Shown: positions 27,194 through 35,787, counted from the stretch's first letter. The stretch: 60,439 nucleotides of DNA from an uncultured Prevotellaceae bacterium (GCA_902784065.1 CACZTJ010000023.1:1-60439); one strand, 5' to 3'. Numbers and translations are program-made. Notes: generated by a model from the sequence alone, not told the origin.

Positions 27194-27691
27194 TTAATCA
27201 TCGTCGATGGGACTGTCGTCGTTACCGCCACCACCGCCTCCGGTGTTACCGCCCTGGTTGCCACCTTGGTTGGTGTTACCACGCTTCAGCACATTACCCT
27301 CCTCATCAAGACAGGTGATCTGAATAGAGGTGTTCTTCAGCTCATCCTTCACGTCCACATTAGGGGTGAAGATAATGCGGCGCACACTGATCAGACTCGT
27401 CTTCACATCCTCCAGCTTCTCTACCGCCTTACTACGGACGCCGAAGCGCATCGTTCCCAGTCCGGGGATGGGGATGGAGTGACCTTCGGTGGCCCATGTG
27501 CGAATCACTTCGCCAGCAGCATCCCAAGCTGCCTTGATCACACCTGCAGAGATACCGCTGTGGGTAGAAGCCTCTGCGAATACCTTCTTTTCCTGGATAG
27601 GTGAGTACAGATCAGGACGCATCACGAATTTCTTACCAGGATTCTTACCAAGTTTTACTTCACGTAGCTGTGCAATTACTTTAATAGCCAT
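27194..27691 (-). CDS. Atypical HU-like DNA-binding protein with Gly-rich acidic tail
   Basis: A 165-residue protein with an HU/IHF-like fold of the divergent type common in Bacteroidota. It has an N-terminal strand segment (IKVIAQLREVKLGKNPGKKF), helices carrying AEASTHSGISAGVIKAAWDA (about residues 39-58), and IPGLGTMRFGVRSK in place of the usual HU arm. The last 30 residues are Gly/Asn-rich and end in Asp (SPIDDD), a disordered tail. It probably binds DNA, but its target is unknown. It heads a small minus-strand unit with smalltalk and has a promoter about 190 bp upstream, leaving a long leader that contains the family C repeat. Confidence 0.85.
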   Translation of the reverse strand: MAIKVIAQLREVKLGKNPGKKFVMRPDLYSPIQEKKVFAEASTHSGISAGVIKAAWDAAGEVIRTWATEGHSIPIPGLGTMRFGVRSKAVEKLEDVKTSLISVRRIIFTPNVDVKDELKNTSIQITCLDEEGNVLKRGNTNQGGNQGGNTGGGGGGNDDSPIDDD

Positions 27692-27776
27692 AGTTTTAAT
27701 TAGTTTTTAAATAGTTAGTTTGTTAATTTTAATGGTTAATGTTCTCATGTCGCCTGAGAGCGCTTTAACTGAGCTA

Positions 27777-27836
27777 TATTAAAGGAAAATTTTGCAAGTG
27801 TTAATGCGCCAATTTCTAGATTTAAATCTCGCAATT
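27777..27836. repeat. Conserved intergenic element, family C, copy 1 (in the HU-like gene leader)
   Basis: About 60 bp, nearly identical to 57393-57453: it starts TATTAAAGGAAAAT, has TTAATGCGC in the middle, then the perfect palindrome AGATTTAAATCT (27818-27829) and CGCAATT. One-base indels between the copies argue against a coding role. This copy lies in the predicted leader of the HU-like gene, read on the minus strand. Confidence 0.8.
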
Positions 27837-27881
27837 TTTATCCTTAATAGGCGAGGTATCCACCTCTCTCGTTTGACGCTA

Positions 27882-27913
27882 CAAAGGTACAAAAAAATCA
27901 GTATTCCTGCAAG
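27882..27913 (-). promoter_or_regulatory. Probable promoter of the HU-like/smalltalk unit
   Basis: Minus strand TACCTTTG (27882-27889) with a near-match CTTG 20 bp upstream (27910-27913). It implies a leader of about 180 nt. Confidence 0.55.
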
Positions 27914-28034
27914 CGTTTTCCAATTTTATCTTGAAATGTTAAAATCTGGAGCAGCGAGCGCAAACAAGTGTACTTGATTTGCCGAGTCGTGACAGATTTC
28001 GACGAAGTCAAAATGATGTAATCAAATCTGGAGA

Positions 28035-28318
28035 GCCGTGCCCGTGCCGCCGTGCCATTAGGAAAATCAAAAATAGTATTTTAGTAAAATAGATATATAT
28101 TAAATTTATATATATTATAATATATATAAATTATAAATTAATACTACTAATATAAAATCGCAAAATTGAAAATCGCAATGGCACGGCGGCACGGGGCACG
28201 GCGTACATTTTTTGCCTAAAATACTTGCTACAAGCATGGCAAAGTCTATAAAGCCGCTTATCACAAAACAGGCGTTATGATACTCTGACGGCGTGCCACC
28301 GTGCCGCCGTGCCATTAG
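28035..28318. repeat. Three GC-rich repeats around an AT-rich core
   Basis: A motif close to CCGTGCCGCCGTGCCATT occurs at 28044-28059 (plus), 28177-28195 (minus) and 28300-28315 (plus), each extended by further GTGCC units. Copies 1 and 2 form a long inverted repeat around a stretch (28085-28140) made almost only of A and T with short TATATA palindromes. The rest of the 27692-28336 gap holds the HU promoter and the family C element; no further gene is supported there. The base composition is unlike the flanking core genes. Confidence 0.8.
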
Positions 28319-28336
28319 TAAAATTTAAATTCAAAG

Positions 28337-28762
28337 ATGATGTTACCACGAGGAATTAGAAATAATAATCCATTGAACATCCGCAGGTCGAAAGACCTGT
28401 GGATGGGCTTACGAGCCCAGAAGACAGATTCGGCATTTTGTCAGTTTGAAACCTTAGAGTATGGTTGGCGCGCTGCGTTTTACCTGCTCACACGTACGTA
28501 TTATCATAAGTATCGACTCTATACCATCAGGATGATCATCAATAAATGGGCACCGCCCAATGAGAATCAGACTTCGAAGTATATTGAGAATGTGTGTCGA
28601 TTGACGGGGATTGCGCCTGATGAGCCGATCGGTATTCCGTCTGATCAGCCGGAGCGTTGGATGGCGGTTGGTTTGGCAATGGCGATACAGGAGAATGGGA
28701 CGGAGTCGTTAGACTATTTTGCGATGCTAAAAGGGTGGGGGCTTCTGTCAAAACGAGCGTAG
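28337..28762 (+). CDS. Phage-type structural protein P5/lysozyme-like muralytic protein
   Basis: A 141-residue protein with no signal peptide. Its N terminus (LPRGIRNNNPLNIRRSKDLW), FCQFETLEYGWRAAFYLL and the INKWAPPNEN...YIENVCRLTGI segment match the family annotated as structural protein P5 in Bacteroidota phages and prophage remnants, thought to be a virion-associated peptidoglycan hydrolase. The second Met (MLPRG) is an alternative start. No promoter motif is visible directly upstream; the GC-rich repeat copy 3 abuts it. The stop codon lies in sequence that itself resembles repeat family A. It is probably a domesticated or leftover phage gene together with the HU-like and smalltalk genes. 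Confidence 0.75.
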   Translation: MMLPRGIRNNNPLNIRRSKDLWMGLRAQKTDSAFCQFETLEYGWRAAFYLLTRTYYHKYRLYTIRMIINKWAPPNENQTSKYIENVCRLTGIAPDEPIGIPSDQPERWMAVGLAMAIQENGTESLDYFAMLKGWGLLSKRA

Positions 28763-28766
28763 TCTA

Positions 28767-28832
28767 GTCACCTCGAGCGCAGTCGAGAGGTCTCATGAGA
28801 TCTCTCCATGCGCTTCGCTTAGTCGAGATGAC
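28767..28832. repeat. Dispersed palindromic repeat, family A, copy 3
   Basis: Left arm GTCACCTCGAGCGCAGTCGA, right arm CGCTTAGTCGAGATGAC, centre GGTCTCATGAGATC. It starts 4 bases after the stop of the P5-like gene, mirroring copy 2 at the other end of the module. Confidence 0.88.
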
Positions 28833-28927
28833 TGGAAAGGGGAAGTTTGGATGACAGGTATGGGGGGTGTGGTTGAGTGGGCAATAGTTAAGATTCCTTA
28901 AATCAAATTACATAAGTCGGAAAATTC

Positions 28928-28959
28928 TTTGGTTTTATCGGTGTTTTTTGTTATTTTTG
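28928..28959 (+). promoter_or_regulatory. Promoter of the LruC/DUF4114-like lipoprotein gene
   Basis: TTTG (28928-28931), 20-bp spacer, TATTTTTG (28952-28959), 32 bases before the ATG. Confidence 0.65.
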
Positions 28960-28991
28960 CACTTTAAAATGATTTTTAAAATTGAAGAAAT

Positions 28992-30401
28992 ATGAAAAGT
29001 TCTTTACTTCAGCTTGTGATTGGTATAGGTGCAGTAGCTGCCTTTGCATCCTGTTCAAGGTTTGTTGCTCCCTCTTCGTATGAAGAAGTTCAGAAAGAGT
29101 CGTATAAAACTAGTTTCGAAACAAAGTATGGTACTATTCCGTCCAATCAGAAATGGGATTTCTCAACGTACGAGGTACGTCTGGGTACCCGTGGTGGCAG
29201 TGGCATTACTACCGAAATTATGGAAAAAGGTGTAGATTTCGGTGATGTGTCGAACCTGGAGTTAGAGCATCATGCGTTCCCACAGAAACCGGTATGGGAT
29301 TATGATATCATCAAGAGTGGCATTACCAAGAATGCGGAATTATTTAATGCTATCAATGTTAAGCTGCCTGAGAAGCGGGGACAAAAGAAGGATGACGTTG
29401 TATTAGTTGCACCATCCAGTTCGTTCTATATCTATCCGCTGCTCAGTGGTGGCGGTAATCGCTACGATCTGAAGGTGAAGGTGGGCGATGAAGATCCTGT
29501 AATTGTTTTCACTAAGGACTACACCAATTTCCAAACTGTTAACGGCATGAAGAAACTCAATGGCGAGACTGTAAACATGCGTGGTCTTAAGATTGAGGCT
29601 CCCGTTGGCACACCTATAGAGATTTATCTGGATAATATGATAGATGTAGATAACAAAAAACTGCCGACGATGGGTACTACCAATGGTTATGCCGTTTACA
29701 TTGATGTGCCTGAAGACGTTCAACTGGAGCTCGACGATGTTGAACTGGCCGACGATCATGTTATTAAGTACATTGGTATCGAGGATGCCCAGAACGGTGA
29801 TTTTGACTACAACGACTTGGTGCTGGCTGTTGTCGGTAATCCAGATGTTCCTCAGGATAAGATTATCACCAACAACCAATATGTAGTGAATACCTGCCGT
29901 GCTAAGCGTTATATGATTGAAGACCTGGGTTCTATTGGCGACTTCGACTTCAACGATGTAGTGGTAGATGTGGAAGAGAATGCTGTCATTACGCACGAGG
30001 TGACCTACGAGAATGGTATCAAGAAGACGGATAAGATTATTAGTCAGGTTTATGAGCCTACCAAGGCCGTGATTCGTGCGATGGGTGGTACGATAGACTT
30101 TGAGTTGACTATTGGCACCACCAGTTGGACCAAGAGTGGGGCTGGTTTCGAAGCCGGCACCATGTACAACACTCAAGGCACGATAGACTACGACAAGGTG
30201 TTGGCTGAGTTTGAGGTGAATGATTGGGATCCTGTGGCTAACAATGTTTCGATCACGGTGAACGGTCAGAATGGAGAGGTGTACACCATCACCTTCCCCA
30301 AGGCTGGTACTGCTCCGATGATCATTGCCGTAGATCCTACACAGAAGTGGATGCCAGAGCGTGAAAGCGTGCCATCTTCTTGGTTCTACCTTCCAGACTG
30401 A
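28992..30401 (+). CDS. LruC/DUF4114-like surface lipoprotein
   Basis: A 469-residue lipoprotein: signal peptide with lipobox FASC (Cys about residue 21), an N-terminal region without recognised domains, and two Asp-rich motifs GDFDYNDLVLAV (about residue 268) and GDFDFNDVVVDV (about 316). Such DFDxND motifs are typical of LruC/DUF4114-type beta domains and resemble calcium-binding loops; calcium binding is inference. The C-terminal third (about 350-469) is probably another beta domain. It is a single-gene unit with its own promoter and a terminator shared with the convergent nadB. Many Bacteroidota have paralogues of unknown function on the cell surface. Confidence 0.75.
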   Translation: MKSSLLQLVIGIGAVAAFASCSRFVAPSSYEEVQKESYKTSFETKYGTIPSNQKWDFSTYEVRLGTRGGSGITTEIMEKGVDFGDVSNLELEHHAFPQKPVWDYDIIKSGITKNAELFNAINVKLPEKRGQKKDDVVLVAPSSSFYIYPLLSGGGNRYDLKVKVGDEDPVIVFTKDYTNFQTVNGMKKLNGETVNMRGLKIEAPVGTPIEIYLDNMIDVDNKKLPTMGTTNGYAVYIDVPEDVQLELDDVELADDHVIKYIGIEDAQNGDFDYNDLVLAVVGNPDVPQDKIITNNQYVVNTCRAKRYMIEDLGSIGDFDFNDVVVDVEENAVITHEVTYENGIKKTDKIISQVYEPTKAVIRAMGGTIDFELTIGTTSWTKSGAGFEAGTMYNTQGTIDYDKVLAEFEVNDWDPVANNVSITVNGQNGEVYTITFPKAGTAPMIIAVDPTQKWMPERESVPSSWFYLPD

Positions 30402-30431
30402 TTTCTGAAGAAGACTTTAATATAAAAGAAA

Positions 30432-30466
30432 CGGTGCATCTGAATCCAGGTGCACCGCTTTTTTAT
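30432..30466. terminator. Bidirectional terminator between the LruC-like gene and nadB
   Basis: Stem CGGTGCATCTG / CAGGTGCACCG (11 bp, one T-G pair) with loop AATC, followed by CTTTTTTATTT; on the minus strand it is followed by TTTCTTTTATATT. Confidence 0.85.
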
Positions 30467-32052
30467 TTCTTGTCGTAAGCGTGGACGGGGTAGTCGGTGG
30501 TGAAGTGGAGGCCGCGACACTCCTTTCGCTCCAGAGCCCAGCGGGTGATGAGATAACCCACATTGATCATGTTGCGCAGTTCGCAGATGTCCTTCGACGC
30601 CTTGACGCGCTTGAAGAGGCGCTCGGTCTCCTCGTAGAGCATGTCGAGACGATCCCAGGCACGATGCAGACGCAGGTCGGAGCGCACGATGCCCACATAG
30701 TTGGACATGATCTGATTGACCTCCTTGACGCTCTGGGTGATTAGCACCTTCTCCTCGTTGGTCATCGTGCCCTCATCGTTCCAACGGGGCACCTCGGTAT
30801 TGAAGTCGTAGAGATCGACATGGGCGATGGAGTCCTTGGCGGCGGTGTCGGCATAGACCACTGCCTCGATGAGGGAGTTGGACGCCAGACGGTTGCCACC
30901 ATGCAGACCTGTGCAGGAGCACTCACCGAGGGCGTAGAGGCGCTCGATGGATGACTGGCCGTTGAGATCGACCTTGATGCCTCCGCACATATAGTGGGCG
31001 GCAGGGCGCACCGGGATATAATCGGTGGTGATATCGATACCGATGGAGAGGCACTTCTGGTAGATATTGGGGAAGTGATGACGCGTCTCTTCAGGATCCT
31101 TGTGGGTGACGTCGAGACAGACATGATCGAGTCCGTGGATCTTCATCTCCTTATCGATGGCACGGGCCACGATGTCACGTGGCGCCAATGACAGGCGCTC
31201 ATCGTATTTCTGCATGAACTCCTCACCGTTGGGCAGCTTCAGGATGCCGCCATAGCCGCGCATGGCCTCAGTGATGAGGTAGGCGGGGTGAGTCTCCTTG
31301 GGGTTGTGGAGCACCGTGGGGTGGAACTGCACAAATTCCATATCGGCAACGGTGCCCTTGGCGCGGTACACCATCGCGATGCCGTCGCCTGTGGCAATGA
31401 CGGGGTTGGAGGTGGTGAGATACACGGCACCACAGCCACCTGTACACATCACGGTCACCTTTGAGAGATAGGTATCTACCTTCTGCGTCTTGGGATTGAG
31501 TACGTAGGCACCATAGCACTGGATGTTAGGGGAGCGGCGCGTGACGCGAACGCCCAGATGGTGCTGGGTGATAATCTCTACGGCAAAATGATTCTCCTTG
31601 ATGTCGATGTTGGGATTGCTCCTCACGGCTTCCATCAGTCCGCGCTGGATCTCAGCACCCGTATCGTCGGCATGGTGGAGGATGCGGAACTCGGAATGTC
31701 CGCCCTCGCGATGCAGGTCGAAGCTGCCATCCTCCTTCTTGTCGAAGTTCACGCCCCATTTCACCAGTTCGGCAATCTGCTCAGGGGCCTTGCGCACCAC
31801 CTGCTCGACGGCCTTGCGGTCGGAGATGTAGTCGCCTGCGATGAGGGTATCGGCGATGTGTTTGTCGAAGGTATCCAGTTTCATGTTGGTGACAGAGGCC
31901 ACGCCGCCCTGTGCAAACGAGGTGTTTGCCTCGTCGAGAGAGGTCTTGCAGATCATGCAGACACGACCTTTACCTGAGTTTGCCACCTTCAGTGCATAGC
32001 TCATTCCAGCCACGCCAGCACCGATCACGAGAAAGTCATACTTATAAACCAT
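30463..32052 (-). CDS. nadB: L-aspartate oxidase
   Basis: A 529-residue FAD enzyme that oxidises aspartate to iminoaspartate for quinolinate and NAD synthesis. FAD-binding VIGAGVAGMSYALKVA at the N terminus, TSFAQGGVASV (about residue 45), HREGGHSEFRILHHADDTG (about 114), PVRPAAHYMCGGI (about 347) and GLHGGNRLASNSLIEAVV (about 378) are all present, and the C-terminal helical domain is intact. No nadA or nadC is adjacent. It is divergent from the carboxypeptidase-regulatory-like gene; the minus-strand −7 box is at 32081-32088. Confidence 0.95.
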   Translation of the reverse strand: MVYKYDFLVIGAGVAGMSYALKVANSGKGRVCMICKTSLDEANTSFAQGGVASVTNMKLDTFDKHIADTLIAGDYISDRKAVEQVVRKAPEQIAELVKWGVNFDKKEDGSFDLHREGGHSEFRILHHADDTGAEIQRGLMEAVRSNPNIDIKENHFAVEIITQHHLGVRVTRRSPNIQCYGAYVLNPKTQKVDTYLSKVTVMCTGGCGAVYLTTSNPVIATGDGIAMVYRAKGTVADMEFVQFHPTVLHNPKETHPAYLITEAMRGYGGILKLPNGEEFMQKYDERLSLAPRDIVARAIDKEMKIHGLDHVCLDVTHKDPEETRHHFPNIYQKCLSIGIDITTDYIPVRPAAHYMCGGIKVDLNGQSSIERLYALGECSCTGLHGGNRLASNSLIEAVVYADTAAKDSIAHVDLYDFNTEVPRWNDEGTMTNEEKVLITQSVKEVNQIMSNYVGIVRSDLRLHRAWDRLDMLYEETERLFKRVKASKDICELRNMINVGYLITRWALERKECRGLHFTTDYPVHAYDKK

Positions 32053-32080
32053 AGACTATGTACTTTGAGTAATTTTGGTG

Positions 32081-32088
32081 CAAAGGTA
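32081..32088 (-). promoter_or_regulatory. −7 box of the nadB promoter
   Basis: TACCTTTG on the minus strand, 28 bases upstream of the nadB ATG. A CAAA-type −33 box is present at 32111-32114 (22-bp spacer), slightly far. Confidence 0.55.
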
Positions 32089-32135
32089 ATCTTTTTTTTA
32101 GACAAAAGAACAAAAGAAACATAAAAATCTATGTT

Positions 32136-32171
32136 CTTATGTACATAAGTCTAGTTTTTTTTGTATCTTTG
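32136..32171 (+). promoter_or_regulatory. Promoter with adjacent 14-bp perfect palindrome
   Basis: TATCTTTG (32164-32171) fits the −7 box for the gene at 32192. Just upstream, CTTATGTACATAAG (32136-32149) is a perfect 14-bp palindrome in the place where a −33 box would be; no clear TTTG is found there. It is a candidate operator for a dimeric regulator. Confidence 0.5.
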
Positions 32172-32191
32172 CACCAAAACCAACGACGAAG

Positions 32192-33406
32192 ATGAGAAGA
32201 CTGTGGACAATAATCCTCTTGCTCGCCCCGCTGGCTGTGTTTGCGCAGCAGGTGGTGGTCAGTGGCAACGTGGTAGATGACAAGACCGGAGAGGCACTGG
32301 GACAGGTGAGTATCTCCGCTGGCCGTGTATCTGTAGTGACGAATGAAGATGGTGATTTCGCCCTGAAACTGACGGAGGCGCCTAAAAAGATATCCGTCTC
32401 GCATGTGGGCTATAAGACCCGTTATCTGGATTATAAGCCAGGAGGGTCGGAGAACCTGAAGGTGAGGCTCCGTCCGGCAACGATACAGTTGCGTGAGATT
32501 GTGGTGGTGAATGAGGATCCGCGCGAGCTCGTGGAAACAGCCATCAGTAAGATTCCCGACAACTACAGTATGGTGCCTGAGATGCTGAAGGGCTTCTATC
32601 GTGAGACCGCCATGAAGCGCAAGCACTATATCTATGTGGCAGAGGGCGTGGAGGATATGTACAAGTCGCCCTATAACCGCAGTGTGAATCGCGACAGGGT
32701 GGCTATCGTGAAAGGTCGCCGACTGTTGAGTCAGAAGTCGAGTGATACCTTGGGTATCAAGGTGATGGGTGGTCCTGTACAGGCTGTGGTGATGGACATC
32801 GTGAAGAACCGCGAGTTCCTGCTGAACAAGGAGAATATGGACGAATACCGTTTTACGATGGGGACGCCAGAGTTTATCAACGACCGACAGCAGTACGTGG
32901 TATTCATGGAGCCTGCATTAACCACCGAGTATGCGCTCTATCACGGCAAGATCTATATCGACAGCGAACGGCTTGCCTTTACACGTATCGAGCTCGATCT
33001 TGACATGAAGGACAAGGATAAGGCCACGAGGACGATGCTGGTGAAGAAGCCCTTCGGCGTGAAGTTCAAACCGAGGGAGTTGTCGAGTGTGGTGGACTAC
33101 AGGTATGAGGACGGCGTGACGCGTATCAGCTATCTGAAGAATACGTTCCGCTTCAACTGCGACTGGAAGAAACGGCTGTTCTCCACTTCGTTTACCGCTA
33201 CCTGTGAGATGGTGGTGACCGACAGCAGCTCGGAGGATATACGGCCCATCGGCACCCGCAACTCGTTTGACTCGCGTGACTCGTATTACGACAAGGTGGA
33301 ATACTTTTTGGATCCAGACTACTGGAGTGCATATAATATCATAGAACCTTCGGAATCGCTTGACAAGGCTATCAAGAAGCTTGTGTCGAAGTATCGGAGG
33401 AATTAA
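32192..33406 (+). CDS. Exported protein with carboxypeptidase-regulatory-like (CarboxypepD_reg) domain
   Basis: A 404-residue secreted protein: signal peptide (ends VFAQ), then a CarboxypepD_reg-like domain (residues about 22-95; VSGNVVDDKTGEALGQVSI, VSHVGYKTRYLDY) as found at the start of SusC-type receptors, and a long C-terminal domain (about 105-404) with no plug or barrel. The C-terminal part resembles conserved Bacteroidota envelope proteins of unknown function (GFYRETAMKRKHYIYVAEG, YYDKVEYFLDPDYW). It is the first gene of a co-directional run to mutY (gaps 14, 3, 21 and 34 bases), so it may be co-transcribed with dacB and mscS. Confidence 0.7.
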   Translation: MRRLWTIILLLAPLAVFAQQVVVSGNVVDDKTGEALGQVSISAGRVSVVTNEDGDFALKLTEAPKKISVSHVGYKTRYLDYKPGGSENLKVRLRPATIQLREIVVVNEDPRELVETAISKIPDNYSMVPEMLKGFYRETAMKRKHYIYVAEGVEDMYKSPYNRSVNRDRVAIVKGRRLLSQKSSDTLGIKVMGGPVQAVVMDIVKNREFLLNKENMDEYRFTMGTPEFINDRQQYVVFMEPALTTEYALYHGKIYIDSERLAFTRIELDLDMKDKDKATRTMLVKKPFGVKFKPRELSSVVDYRYEDGVTRISYLKNTFRFNCDWKKRLFSTSFTATCEMVVTDSSSEDIRPIGTRNSFDSRDSYYDKVEYFLDPDYWSAYNIIEPSESLDKAIKKLVSKYRRN

Positions 33407-33420
33407 TTATAATAGATAAA

Positions 33421-34653
33421 GTGAAAATAAAAAAGAGATATTTATTATCGTTAATTTTTGCAGCAACCTCTTTACTCTGTCTGCAGGCACAGACTGAGCA
33501 GGTGGTTGCTGACACAGTGACAACAGATACAGCGGCAGTGGTGCTGCCCTGGCCCCAGAACGTGCAGGCGCGACTTGACACACTGATGCTGGAACCGCTG
33601 TTGGAATCTACTCAGTTGGGTATGATGGTGTATGACCTTACTGCCGACTCCCTTTTATATAGTGTTGGTGCGAAGCAGACCTTGCGCCCTGCCTCGACGA
33701 TGAAACTGCTCACTGCCGTGACAGCTATCGACCTGTTGGGTGGTGAGTATAAGTTGAACACCTCGCTGCGTTATATGGGTACGGTGAAGGACAGTGTGCT
33801 GACAGGCGACCTGATCTGTGTGGGTAGTCTGGATCCCATGTTTGATGCCAACGATATGCGTGCCTTCGTGGAGAGTGTGCGAGGTCTGGGCGTGGATACC
33901 ATCCGAGGCCGACTGGTAGCAGCCCCTTCGTTTAAGGAGGAGGAGCTGTTGGGAGAAGGCTGGTGCTGGGATGACGACAACCCCAAGCTGTCGTCGCTGC
34001 TGGTGGAGCGCGAGAATGAGTTTATGACGGTATTCGCCAATAAGCTGCGTGAGGCCGGTATCGTGGTGGAGGCCGCTATCACGACGGCACCTTATTCGAA
34101 AGAGGCGCTGATGCTCTGTCTGCGCAGTCATCGAGTGAAGGATATACTGATGCCGATGATGAAGGAGAGCGACAACCTCTATGCCGAGGCGCTGTTCTTC
34201 CAGATTGCTGCCTCTCAGACGGCACGTCCTGCCAAGGCGTCGCATGCCAAACAGCTTGTGAAGCGGGAGCTCTCGAAAGCTGGTGTTACGGGAATACCAT
34301 ATCGGATTGCCGATGGCAGCGGCTTGTCGCTCTACAACTATATCACCCCGGAGCTGATGACGAAGCTGCTGATCTATGCCTATCGGAATACGAAGATCTT
34401 CATGCAGCTGTATCCCACCTTGCCCGTTTCAGGACTGGACGGTACGCTGAAGAAACGTATGACGGACCCATTGACCAACGGCAGGGTGAAGGCAAAGACG
34501 GGAACGGTGACGGGTATCTCCTCGCTGGCAGGCTATCTCACCGCAGCGAACAATCATGTATTGGCTTTTTGTATCTTTAATCAGGGCGTGCTGAAAAGTG
34601 CCGACGGAAGAGCTTTCCAGGACAAGGTGTGCACGGCCCTCTGTGAACCATAG
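33421..34653 (+). CDS. dacB: D-alanyl-D-alanine carboxypeptidase/endopeptidase (PBP4 family)
   Basis: A 410-residue periplasmic peptidoglycan hydrolase of the S13 family, which trims or splits D-Ala cross-links. It starts with GTG at 33421; this start gives a complete signal peptide (MKIKKRYLLSLIFAATSLLCLQAQ). The three active-site motifs are present: SxxK in PASTMKLLTAV (about residue 90), SxN in KESDNLYAEA (about 249) and KTG in VKAKTGTVTGIS (about 357). It is shorter than E. coli DacB (about 470) because the inserted domain between the first two motifs is reduced. It lies between two envelope-related genes. Confidence 0.92.
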   Translation: MKIKKRYLLSLIFAATSLLCLQAQTEQVVADTVTTDTAAVVLPWPQNVQARLDTLMLEPLLESTQLGMMVYDLTADSLLYSVGAKQTLRPASTMKLLTAVTAIDLLGGEYKLNTSLRYMGTVKDSVLTGDLICVGSLDPMFDANDMRAFVESVRGLGVDTIRGRLVAAPSFKEEELLGEGWCWDDDNPKLSSLLVERENEFMTVFANKLREAGIVVEAAITTAPYSKEALMLCLRSHRVKDILMPMMKESDNLYAEALFFQIAASQTARPAKASHAKQLVKRELSKAGVTGIPYRIADGSGLSLYNYITPELMTKLLIYAYRNTKIFMQLYPTLPVSGLDGTLKKRMTDPLTNGRVKAKTGTVTGISSLAGYLTAANNHVLAFCIFNQGVLKSADGRAFQDKVCTALCEP

Positions 34654-34656
34654 CGT

Positions 34657-35787
34657 ATGGAAATAATCAAAGTTTATCTGGAGAAGATGATCAGTCTGAC
34701 AGGACTGACAGGTGAGTATGTATCGCTGGTGCGCTATGCCATCCTGGTGGTGCTGGCGTTCTTGCTGGCGTGGTTGGCAGGCTGGCTTTGCAGGAAGTTG
34801 GTGGTGCCCTTGTTGATGAGGGTGACACGTAAGACAGAAGTAGCGTGGGACGATGTGCTCTTTAATGAGAGGTTGCTGATATCAGCCAGTCATATCATTC
34901 CTGCTATCGTGATATGGGCACTGCTGCCACTGGTGTTCTATGAATACCCGCAGGTGGAGGATATCGTGGGGCGCCTTACCGCTATATATTTCACCATCAT
35001 GGCAGTGCGTACGATCATAGTGTTTATCGACTCCTTCAAACGTCTGGAGAACGGCAATCGTTCCACCCGTCTGCAGTATCTCTATACCCTCTGTAGCGTG
35101 CTGAAGATCCTGATGATCTTTATCAGTGTGATCGTGGTGGTGGCTATCATCATCAACAAGAGTCCTGCCACACTCTTTGCTGGTCTGGGTGCGGCTTCTG
35201 CCATCCTGATGCTGGCATTTCAGGACACCATCAAGGGACTGGTGGCTGGTATCCGTCTCACCTCGAATGAGATGCTCCATGTGGGCGACTGGATCACAGT
35301 GCCTTCAGCAGGTGCCAACGGAAAGGTGGAGGAGATCTCGCTGACGATGGTGAAGGTGCGTAACTTTGATAACACCATCGTTACCGTAACGCCTCAGATG
35401 CTGGTGGACGGCTCTTTCCAGAACTGGCAGGGTATGGTGGAGAACGAAGGCAGGAAGCAGGTGAGAAAGGTGTATTACGACTTCCGCTCGTTGAAGGTTG
35501 AAGACGATGGCGTGGCGAATATCACCAAGTTCCGTCAGCATATCGAACAGTGGTTGAAGACGAACCCCAAGGTGATCGGTGAGAAGAATCCGCTGGTGAA
35601 GCAGACGGAGGCGCCTCAGCCCTCAGGTTGCTGTCTGGAGTTCGTGTTCTGGCTCCATGCCAAGGAGCTTATGGACTTTGAGCACGACACCAGCGACATT
35701 ATGGAATATATTTATGCGAAGGGTGCCGACTATGGGTTGCGCATCTATCAGCAGTTCCCAGAGCAGGGAGTTTTGGAAAATAGTTAA
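34657..35787 (+). CDS. MscS-family mechanosensitive ion channel
   Basis: A 376-residue small-conductance mechanosensitive channel-like protein with four to five N-terminal membrane helices and the conserved pore/beta-domain region GAASAILMLAFQDTIKGLVAGI (about residue 180, Ala/Gly-rich pore helix), then the MscS beta domain (VGDWITVPSAGANGKVEEIS, about 207) and a C-terminal alpha/beta domain. It opens on membrane tension to release solutes in hypo-osmotic shock. It starts 3 bases after dacB, so it is probably co-transcribed. Confidence 0.92.
   Translation: MEIIKVYLEKMISLTGLTGEYVSLVRYAILVVLAFLLAWLAGWLCRKLVVPLLMRVTRKTEVAWDDVLFNERLLISASHIIPAIVIWALLPLVFYEYPQVEDIVGRLTAIYFTIMAVRTIIVFIDSFKRLENGNRSTRLQYLYTLCSVLKILMIFISVIVVVAIIINKSPATLFAGLGAASAILMLAFQDTIKGLVAGIRLTSNEMLHVGDWITVPSAGANGKVEEISLTMVKVRNFDNTIVTVTPQMLVDGSFQNWQGMVENEGRKQVRKVYYDFRSLKVEDDGVANITKFRQHIEQWLKTNPKVIGEKNPLVKQTEAPQPSGCCLEFVFWLHAKELMDFEHDTSDIMEYIYAKGADYGLRIYQQFPEQGVLENS

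Noticed and set aside
28115-28315. Open frame of 66 codons on the minus strand beginning MARRHGGTPSEYHN
   Set aside because: Its coding part is mostly the GC-rich inverted repeat and the AT-rich core; it has no promoter of its own and no recognisable domain.
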